From: UMGS1933 sp045593405
GTDB lineage: Bacteria > Bacillota > Clostridia > TANB77 > CAG-508
NCBI GenBank assembly: GCA_045593405.1
Contig: JAZNWN010000034.1
Coordinates: 1 to 31,113, forward strand
Direction of reading: 5' to 3'
DNA length: 31,113 bases
This document shows positions 25,952 through 31,113 of this stretch, piece after piece (the first letter of the stretch is position 1; each line of letters begins with the position of its first letter). Below the pieces are notes generated by a model. That model had not been told where the DNA came from and made no database searches. It was given only the letters and a program-made list of their open reading frames with translations. The translations under genes and the position numbers were made by a program.

Positions 25952-26536
25952 ATGAAGATAATAGGAATAACAGGCTCTTCGGGAAGCGGAAAAAGTACAG
26001 TGACTCAAATTTTATCAGAACAACTAAAAGCAAAAACAATAAATGCGGACGAAGTTGTAAAACAAATGCAAGAAAAAGATTCGGAATATTATAAAAAAAT
26101 AGTAGAATTATTTGGCATGAATATTGTACAAGAAGATAGATTTTTAAATAGAAAAAAAATTGCAGAAATGATTTTCCAAGATAAAGAAAAAAAAGAGAAA
26201 CTAGATGAACTTACATTTAAATATGTAGTAGAAGAAATAAGACAGCAAGTAGAAAAAGCAAAAGAAGAATATATAATAATAGATGCACCATTACTTATAG
26301 AAAGCAGGTTAAATAAGATTTGTAATATTGTAATAGCTGTTATAAGTGAGAAACAAGAACAAATAAAAAGAATATGCAAACGCGATAATATAGAAGAGAG
26401 TATAGCAAAATTAAGATTAGAAGCACAAAAAGATAACGAATTTTATAAAACAAATGCAGACTATATTGTAGAAAATAATGGGGGAAAAATAGATGCAATC
26501 GTGGGAAGAATTAGAAAACTCGTGCAAGAACTGTAA
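25952..26536 (+). CDS. coaE: Dephospho-CoA kinase
   Basis: Final step of coenzyme A synthesis; 194 aa. P-loop GITGSSGSGKST (about 4-15), INADEV (about 30-35), and the APLLIES segment (about 110-116). AGAGGTAA precedes the ATG. Its last 44 bp overlap the start of the uracil-DNA glycosylase gene. Confidence 0.94.
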   Translation: MKIIGITGSSGSGKSTVTQILSEQLKAKTINADEVVKQMQEKDSEYYKKIVELFGMNIVQEDRFLNRKKIAEMIFQDKEKKEKLDELTFKYVVEEIRQQVEKAKEEYIIIDAPLLIESRLNKICNIVIAVISEKQEQIKRICKRDNIEESIAKLRLEAQKDNEFYKTNADYIVENNGGKIDAIVGRIRKLVQEL

Positions 26537-27044
26537 TAAATGTAAGTTGGCACAAGGAAGAAACAATGTTGTAATAGGTGATGGAAATAAAAATGCTGAT
26601 ATAATGTTCATAGGAGAAGGGCCTGGGGCAGACGAGGATATTCAAGGGATACCTTTTGTAGGGAAAGCAGGCAAACTTATGAATATGGCATTTGCAGGAA
26701 TTGGAATAAATAGAAATGATGTATATATAGCAAATATAGTAAAATGTAGACCACCATCAAATAGAAATCCAGAAAAAGACGAAGCAGACGCGTGTATGGA
26801 ATATTTAAAAACACAAATAGATTTAATAAAACCAAAAGTAATAGTACTTTTAGGAAATGTTGCTCTAAAAAATATGTTAGGTGAAGAATATGGAATAACA
26901 AAAGCAAGAGGAATATGGATAGAAAAAGATGGGATAAAATATATGCCTACATTCCATCCAGCAGCCCTACTTCGTGATGAAACAAAAAAAATAGCATTTT
27001 GGCAAGACCTCAAAACCATTAATCAATTTTTTATTCAAAAGTAG
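26493..27044 (+). CDS. Uracil-DNA glycosylase, family 4 (iron-sulfur type)
   Basis: Removes uracil from DNA; 183 aa. Cys ligands CKNCNKC near the N-terminus (about 11-17) plus later Cys residues suit a 4Fe-4S cluster. Catalytic blocks are GEGPGADED (about 41-49) and HPAALLR (about 154-160). GGGGG 8 bp before the ATG acts as ribosome site inside coaE. The stop TAG coincides with the first bases of a repeat (TAGCCCAACGCAGG), so the insertion may have set the present C-terminus. Confidence 0.92.
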   Translation: MQSWEELENSCKNCNKCKLAQGRNNVVIGDGNKNADIMFIGEGPGADEDIQGIPFVGKAGKLMNMAFAGIGINRNDVYIANIVKCRPPSNRNPEKDEADACMEYLKTQIDLIKPKVIVLLGNVALKNMLGEEYGITKARGIWIEKDGIKYMPTFHPAALLRDETKKIAFWQDLKTINQFFIQK

Positions 27045-27215
27045 CCCAACGCAGGAAATTCAGAAAGGTTTAATATATATTTTTTAAAACGAGTTCGACC
27101 ATACTCATTTTCTATTAGCGATAAAGTAGAGTGTGTTAGTACAATTTGAATTTATTCTATCTTAAACGCCTTGGAGAACGGAATTTTCAAAAATATATAT
27201 TAAACCTTGAAAAAA
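27042..27215. repeat. MITE-like element with 20-bp perfect inverted repeats
   Basis: AAGGTTTAATATATATTTTT (27065-27084) and its exact complement (27189-27208) enclose about 104 bp without a gene. It starts with the same 14-mer (TAGCCCAACGCAGG) as the repeat at 9156. It lies between UDG and deoD. Confidence 0.7.
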
Positions 27216-27267
27216 CAAAATTCATTTGATATACTAAAGGCGAAAATAAAAAATAGGAGGTACAAAA

Positions 27268-27975
27268 ATGACACCACATAACGAAGCTAAAAAAGGAGAC
27301 ATAGCAAAAGTAGTATTAATGCCAGGAGATCCATTAAGAGCAAAATACATTGCAGAGAATTTTATGGAAAATGTAAGACTAGTAAATCAAGTTAGAGGAA
27401 TGTATGCATACACAGGAACATATAAAGGAAAAGAAATTACAGTAATGGGACATGGAATGGGAATTCCAAGTGTAGGTATTTATGTTCATGAACTATTCAA
27501 ATTTTATGATGTAGAATGCATAATAAGAATAGGAAGCTGTGGAGGATACGTAGAATCATTAAACTTAAAAGATGTTATAGTAGTAAATGAAGGATATAGT
27601 GAATCAACATTCGCAGAAGTATATAGCGGAGAAAAATTACATTCAATAGCTGCAAAGAATTCTTGTAATGATGTAATATTAGAAACAGCAAAAGAAATGA
27701 ACTTAAATGTAGTTCAAGGTAATGTACATAGTACAGATGTATTCTATTCTGCAACAGCAGATTTAAAAGAATTATATGAAAAACATGGATGTATTGCAGC
27801 AGAAATGGAATCACTTGCACTATTCCATATAGCAAATGTTCTAAATAAAAAAGCTGCTTGTATATTATCTGTAACAGACTCACTTGTAAAACCAGAAGAA
27901 TTAACACCAGCAGAAAGACAAACAGCATTAACAAATATGATAACACTAGGGTTAGAAACAGCTATAAAATTATAA
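27268..27975 (+). CDS. deoD: Purine nucleoside phosphorylase, DeoD type
   Basis: Phosphorolysis of purine (deoxy)nucleosides to base and (deoxy)ribose 1-phosphate; 235 aa hexameric type. N-terminal MTPHNEAKKGDIAKVVLMPGDPLRAKYIA pattern (seen from residue 1), IRIGSCGGY (about 87-95), AAEMESLALF (about 178-187) and the catalytic-type SVTDSL (about 201-206). AGGAGG precedes the ATG. Its adenine and deoxyribose 1-phosphate products are substrates, directly or indirectly, of apt and deoC in this window. Confidence 0.95.
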   Translation: MTPHNEAKKGDIAKVVLMPGDPLRAKYIAENFMENVRLVNQVRGMYAYTGTYKGKEITVMGHGMGIPSVGIYVHELFKFYDVECIIRIGSCGGYVESLNLKDVIVVNEGYSESTFAEVYSGEKLHSIAAKNSCNDVILETAKEMNLNVVQGNVHSTDVFYSATADLKELYEKHGCIAAEMESLALFHIANVLNKKAACILSVTDSLVKPEELTPAERQTALTNMITLGLETAIKL

Positions 27976-27994
27976 AGTAAGGAGGAATTCCTAT

Positions 27995-28135
27995 ATGAAA
28001 CAATATGTATGTACAGTTTGCGGATATGTTTATGACGAAAGTGTAGAAGATGTAAAATTTGAAGACCTGCCAGAAGATTGGGTATGTCCACTATGCGGAG
28101 TAGGAAAAGACATGTTCAAAGAAGTAGAAGAATAA
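27995..28135 (+). CDS. Rubredoxin, short-loop form
   Basis: 46 aa; one-iron electron carrier. The two Cys pairs are CTVCGYVYD (residues 6-14) and CPLCGVG (about 34-40). The loop between them is about 7 residues shorter than in usual 52-54-residue rubredoxins: the EGDPDNGVAPGT-like part is reduced to ESVEDV. AAGGAGG sits before the ATG, 19 bp after deoD. It could donate electrons to the rubrerythrin at 15805. Confidence 0.9.
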   Translation: MKQYVCTVCGYVYDESVEDVKFEDLPEDWVCPLCGVGKDMFKEVEE

Positions 28136-28197
28136 AAAGAATAAAATACCTCTTTTTGGAAATACTTTAAATAAGTAAATCCAAAGGAGGTCTTTTT

Positions 28198-28498
28198 TTG
28201 ATAAACAAGGTTGAAATCGCATCAGTAAATACTGCAAAATTACCTGTGCTATCAGATGAAGAAAAAACAGAACTATTAATAAAAATAAAACAAGGTGATA
28301 AAGAAGCTAGGGATGAATTTATAAATGGGAATTTGAGATTAGTATTATCAGTAGTCCAAAGATTCGGTAATAGAGGAGAAAGTGCTGATGATTTATTCCA
28401 AATAGGTTGTGTGGGATTAATAAAAGCAATAGACAATTTTGATCCGAACTTAAATGTAAAAGTTAGCACTTATCGGAGTTCCGATGATAGTACGTTAG
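28198..28498 (+). pseudogene. Truncated sigG copy (also has a CGG +1 site at 28474-28476)
   Basis: The first 97 residues match SigG: MINKVEIASVNTAKLPVL, the NGNLRLVLSVVQRF region 2 and QIGCVGLIKAIDNFDPNLNVKVSTY. The CGGA after STY is at the same place as in the full gene. With the frameshift the reading continues G-VPMI and then VR-stop (99 aa); without it, the frame runs to 28524 with unrelated sequence. Regions 3 and 4 are missing in either case. TTG start 7 bp after AAAGGAGG. It may be dead, or make a short region-2 peptide. A SigF/G-like promoter remnant (GAATA, GGAAATACTT) lies upstream. Confidence 0.85.
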
Positions 28499-28533
28499 TT
28501 GAAATAATACATATGAAACAGTAGAACTATTGG

Positions 28534-28562
28534 TAGAAGTGGATTTTATTCACTTCTATTTT
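28534..28562 (+). terminator. Hairpin after the truncated sigG copy
   Basis: 8-bp stem TAGAAGTG / CACTTCTA followed by TTTT. Confidence 0.65.
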
Positions 28563-28689
28563 GGGGCAAAAAAACTTTATTTTTTTATAAAAGTGTGATA
28601 TTATAAAGATGAAAATTAATAATAAATAACTTGTCGAAAGGTTCTTAATATTGTAATATTCCGTATAAGACAATAATAAAGGAGAATAG

Positions 28690-29199
28690 ATGGTACAAAT
28701 AGTAATAGGAAATATGATAGCATTTATAGCATCGATTCTGATGGTATTTGCAGGATTACAAAAAAAGAAGAAAAAGATTTTATTTATACAAATAATACAA
28801 ATAGCATTATCTGTGATAAGCAATCTTGTATTAGGAGGATATACAGGTGCTATAATAAATGCAGTAAGTTGTGTTAGAGACATATTATGTTATAAAGACA
28901 AGATGGGAAATAAAGAAAAGATAATTATAATAGTACTTGCTGTTGGATTATCTATAACGTTTAATAATTTGGGATGGATAGGATTATTGCCAGTAGTTGC
29001 AACTGTTCTATATATAATATTTATGAATACTAAAGATGTAGTAAGATTTAAATACTTAATTATATTTTCAATGATAATGTGGTTAGTATATGATATATAT
29101 ATCAAATCATATACATCTGGAATATTTGATTTTATGAGTGTAATTGCTAATCTAATTGCAATTTATCAAATTAAAAATAAGAATCATAAAGAAAAATAA
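28690..29199 (+). CDS. YgjV-like inner membrane protein
   Basis: 169 aa with five to six membrane segments spread over its length. The segment GGYTGAIINAVSCVRDIL (about 49-66) and the later GLLPVVATVLYIIF and IIFSMIMWLVYDIY blocks match the layout of the YgjV family of small membrane proteins of unknown function. GGAG precedes the ATG. It lies between the two sigG copies and was probably brought in or trapped when sigG was duplicated. Confidence 0.7.
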   Translation: MVQIVIGNMIAFIASILMVFAGLQKKKKKILFIQIIQIALSVISNLVLGGYTGAIINAVSCVRDILCYKDKMGNKEKIIIIVLAVGLSITFNNLGWIGLLPVVATVLYIIFMNTKDVVRFKYLIIFSMIMWLVYDIYIKSYTSGIFDFMSVIANLIAIYQIKNKNHKEK

Positions 29200-29329
29200 T
29201 TTTTTAATGTATGCAATATTTTAATATTAGGAGCAAGACAAATCACAAGTTGTTTTAGCAAAAAAGTTACAAAGTAAAAGATAATGATATAATAAGTTTA
29301 AGGTTATATAAAAACTGTAAAACTACTTA

Positions 29330-29372
29330 AGAAAGAAGTAAATAGTATAAAGTTATTTACTTCTTTCTACTA
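29330..29372 (+). terminator. Terminator after the YgjV-like gene
   Basis: A perfect 15-bp inverted repeat (29330-29344 with 29354-29368), core GAAAGAAGTAAATA, 9-nt loop. Confidence 0.75.
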
Positions 29373-29382
29373 TTATATATAA

Positions 29383-29412
29383 GTATAAAATTAACTCCTT
29401 TTGGAAATAATG
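29383..29412 (+). promoter_or_regulatory. SigF/SigG-type promoter of sigG
   Basis: GTATA at 29383-29387, exactly 15 bp spacer, GGAAATAATG at 29403-29412, which fits the forespore consensus GGnnAnAnTR. SigG genes are switched on by SigF in the forespore, so the promoter agrees with the gene. Confidence 0.7.
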
Positions 29413-29446
29413 TAAATAACATATTTCTTAAAAGGGGTGTTTTAAT

Positions 29447-30223
29447 TTGATAAGGAAGGTAGAAATAGCTGGGGTTAATACAGCAAAACTTCCTGTGCTA
29501 TCAAATGAAGAAAAACAAGAATTATTAGTAAAAATAAAAAATGGAGATAACGAGGCAAGGGAAAAGTTTATACAGGGAAATTTAAGATTAGTACTGTCTG
29601 TCATACAAAGATTTACGCGGACGTGGAGAAAACATGGACGACTTATTTCAAATAGGCTGTGTTCGGCTTAATAAAAGCGATAGACAATTTTGATCCGAAC
29701 TTAAATGTAAAATTTAGCACTTATCGGAGTTCCAATGATAATTGGAGAAATAAGAAGGCATTTGAGAGACAATAATCCAATAAGAGTAAGTAGGTCAATG
29801 AGAGATTTAGCATATAAAGCTCTTCAAATAAAAGATAGAATTTTTAAAGAAACTCAAAAAGAAGCTACAATAGAAGAAATAGCAAAAGAATTAAATGTAG
29901 AAAAAGAAGAAATAATAATAAGTTTAGATGCAATACAAGAACCAATATCTTTGCAAGAACCAGTATATAATGAAAGCAGTGAAAATATATATGTAATGGA
30001 CCAAGTGAAAGATAATAAAAATACAGATGAATTATGGGCAGAAAATATAACAATATCAGAAGCGATGAAAAAATTAAATGAAAGAGAGAAAAATATAATA
30101 ACAAGAAGGATTTTTGATGGAAAAACTCAAATGGAAGTAGCTGAAGAAATTGGAATATCACAAGCACAAGTTTCTAGACTTGAGAAAAATGCAATTGAGA
30201 GAATAAAAAGAATGTATAAGTAG
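29447..30223 (+). CDS. sigG: Forespore sigma factor SigG (needs three +1 frameshifts at CGG 29618, 29664 and 29725)
   Basis: Late forespore sigma factor; 257 aa when joined, against 260 in Bacillus. TTG start after AAAAGGGGTG. The order is MIRKVEIAGVNTAKLPVL, then NLRLVLSVIQRFT, [CGGA], RGENMDDLFQIGCV, [CGGC], LIKAIDNFDPNLNVKFSTY, [CGGA], VPMIIGEIRRHLRDNNPIRVSRSMRD, and finally the region 4 HTH QMEVAEEIGISQAQVSRLEK. Three skips of one base return the gene to its first frame. Each separate reading frame stops early, so only all three events give SigG. P-site codons are ACG, GTT and TAT. Gly fits each site. Confidence 0.92.
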
Positions 30224-30264
30224 CAGATTATTAAAAATGAGTTCTACGAAGGCCAGACAAGAGA

Positions 30265-30378
30265 CCTCCTTTAACAAGGGAGGTGGCAGTGCGTAAGCAC
30301 TGACGGAGGGTTTTTAAAAACATTTTACAAGAATCCCCAGTCACCTAGCGGTGACAGCACCCTTATTAAAGGGGATTT
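30265..30378. repeat. Pair of inverted copies of a ~45-50-bp dispersed repeat
   Basis: Copy 1 (30265-30315): CCTCCTTTAACAAGGGAGG, then hairpin CAGTGC/GCACTG, then GGAGGG. Copy 2 (30332-30378, other strand): CCCCTTTAATAAGGG, then hairpin GTCACC/GGTGAC, then GGGGATT. Both share the layout CCnCCTTTAAnAAGGG, stem-loop, GGnGG. They may end sigG transcription. Confidence 0.65.
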
Positions 30379-30413
30379 TTTGTGGTTCTTTAAAGATTTA
30401 TTTGTTAAATTTA

Positions 30414-30647
30414 TCAAATTTCTACTAATATAATATCGTTACCAATACATTTTATATTCTGCCAAGGGATAATAATATCATTACTTGAAGAAAAGAAACT
30501 AACTAATTTTGTAGAACCGGGTACAATAATAGAAGTAATCATGCCAGTTTCTAAATCGGCATTAACATCTTGAACAAAACCTAATCTCTTCCCATCTGTT
30601 ATATTAATTACTTCCTTGTGTTTAAAATCTAATCCTTTACCAGCCAT
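30414..30647 (-). CDS. YlmC/YmxH family sporulation protein (PRC-barrel)
   Basis: 77 aa small PRC-barrel-like protein. The sequence MAGKGLDFKHKEVINITDGKRLGFVQDV with a later IIIPWQNIKCIGNDIILVEI is typical of the YlmC/YmxH family found in spore formers; the molecular role is unknown. I use the ATG at 30647, 6 bp after AAGGGAGG; the upstream ATG touches the ribosome site. A 24-bp palindrome lies about 19 bp upstream. Confidence 0.85.
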   Translation of the reverse strand: MAGKGLDFKHKEVINITDGKRLGFVQDVNADLETGMITSIIVPGSTKLVSFFSSSNDIIIPWQNIKCIGNDIILVEI

Positions 30648-30665
30648 GAGCATCCTCCCTTAACT

Positions 30666-30689
30666 TAGAATATACTATAGTATATTCTA
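30666..30689. promoter_or_regulatory. 24-bp perfect palindrome upstream of ylmC
   Basis: TAGAATATACTA followed directly by its complement TAGTATATTCTA. No spacer, so it is a protein-binding dyad and not a hairpin terminator. It contains CTATAGTAT, which could also overlap a -10 on the minus strand. Confidence 0.6.
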
Positions 30690-30727
30690 GAGGAGAAAAA
30701 AAATTAAAAAAAATTTCAAAAATCATA

Positions 30728-30756
30728 TTGACATTGCATTGAAATAATGTTAAGAT
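30728..30756 (+). promoter_or_regulatory. Promoter P1 of the putative rRNA operon
   Basis: TTGACA (30728-30733), 17-bp spacer, TAAGAT (30751-30756). Confidence 0.7.
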
Positions 30757-30917
30757 ATAAAAGTACCAAGAAAATATGAAGACACATTTATATATAACAA
30801 ATATATAATTAGTAATATTCTGGACATAAAATTAAACATTTAAGACAAGAAAGATTACTAATTTTTTTGCGCCCAAAAAGCACTTTTGAAAAATAAAAAA
30901 TATTTTTTTAAAAAGTG

Positions 30918-30946
30918 TTGACAAAGCAAAAAATAAATGGTACAAT
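30918..30946 (+). promoter_or_regulatory. Promoter P2 of the putative rRNA operon
   Basis: TTGACA (30918-30923), 17-bp spacer, TACAAT (30941-30946): near-consensus, 190 bp after P1. Two strong tandem promoters are usual for rrn operons. Confidence 0.8.
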
Positions 30947-31113
30947 ATCGAACGTTCTCGCAAAGCGTAAGAACAAAGCACATTGAAAAATAAACAATAA
31001 AATTCTTTAAATGAGTGGAGAATTTATAAAAATTCGTACAAACCAAATAATTTGGAGAAAACCAAGCGAAAAAACAAAAAAATGAGTTAGATTACTCTTG
31101 AAATAATCGATAT
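30947..31113 (+). other. Probable rRNA operon leader (16S gene would start beyond the window)
   Basis: No protein gene. It starts with a bulged hairpin GTTCTCGC/GCGTAAGAAC and contains GCACATTGAAAAATAAAC and ATTCTTTAAATGAG, which resemble leader and boxA-like sequences seen before 16S genes in clostridia. The stretch 30654-31113 has no gene and holds only the palindrome, the two promoters and this leader. No 16S sequence is reached, so the assignment is inferred. Confidence 0.6.

Noticed and set aside
5276..29727. Explaining the seven breaks as sequencing or assembly errors
   Set aside because: None lies in a long homopolymer, all are the same change (+C before GGN) and all fall on in-frame CGG only, while about 45 out-of-frame CGG sites cause no trouble. 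Errors cannot recognise reading frame.
5276..29727. Simple reassignment of CGG to another amino acid such as Trp or Gln
   Set aside because: A new meaning for the triplet would not repair the frame; in each gene the conserved sequence continues in the +1 frame.
29865..30167. Long Leu/Phe-rich frames antisense to genes
   Set aside because: These arise as shadows of A-rich coding strands in this AT-rich genome; they lack ribosome sites and family motifs.

Overview
The window is about 31 kb of a very AT-rich, spore-forming Firmicute, most likely an uncultured clostridial lineage. The evidence is the ftsA-ftsZ-spoIIGA-sigE order, a sigG homologue, a YlmC/YmxH sporulation protein, rubrerythrin and rubredoxin, frequent TTG starts with strong GGAGG sites, and AGA as the main Arg codon.

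Layout. 1-5.4 kb (+): end of prfA, then ftsA-ftsZ behind a promoter with three 11-bp tandem repeats, then spoIIGA-sigE. 5.4-15.6 kb (mostly -): RNase J, a ~150-bp repeat, two tiny Cys-rich peptides (+), a tandem repeat derived from the 3' end of tRNA-Gln, tRNA-Gln(CTG), nadE, a second copy of the 150-bp repeat, nadD, an Asn-rich membrane protein, smc and a CofE-like ligase. 15.8-19.0 kb (+): rubrerythrin, a CDF metal transporter, deoC and an acyl-ACP thioesterase. 19.0-20.3 kb (-): apt, then a candidate type I toxin-antitoxin-like locus with Spo0A-box-like sites, and a small XRE regulator. 20.5-28.1 kb (+): an anchored protein of unknown function, OGG, addB, coaD, coaE, UDG, deoD and rubredoxin. 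28.2-30.2 kb (+): a truncated sigG copy, a YgjV-like membrane protein and a full sigG behind a SigF-type promoter. 30.4-31.1 kb: ylmC (-), then tandem promoters and a leader that look like the start of an rRNA operon whose 16S gene would lie past the window end.

Main discovery. Four essential or sporulation genes (sigE, smc, addB, sigG) and the sigG fragment are broken by +1 frameshifts, seven breaks in all. Every break falls on an in-frame CGG codon. In each case, skipping the C and reading the following GGN as glycine restores the conserved protein. Six sites are CGGA and one is CGGC. I found no in-frame CGG read as arginine anywhere else in the window, although about 45 CGG trinucleotides occur out of frame in coding sequence and CGT, CGC and CGA are used normally for Arg. 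The full-length sigG needs three such events within 110 bp. In the second of these, the paralogous fragment has a plain GGA glycine codon at the aligned place. The simplest reading is that CGG is no longer an arginine codon here and that CGGN works as a one-residue, four-base (or obligatory +1 frameshift) glycine codon. Sequence-context errors cannot explain this, because errors do not know the reading frame.
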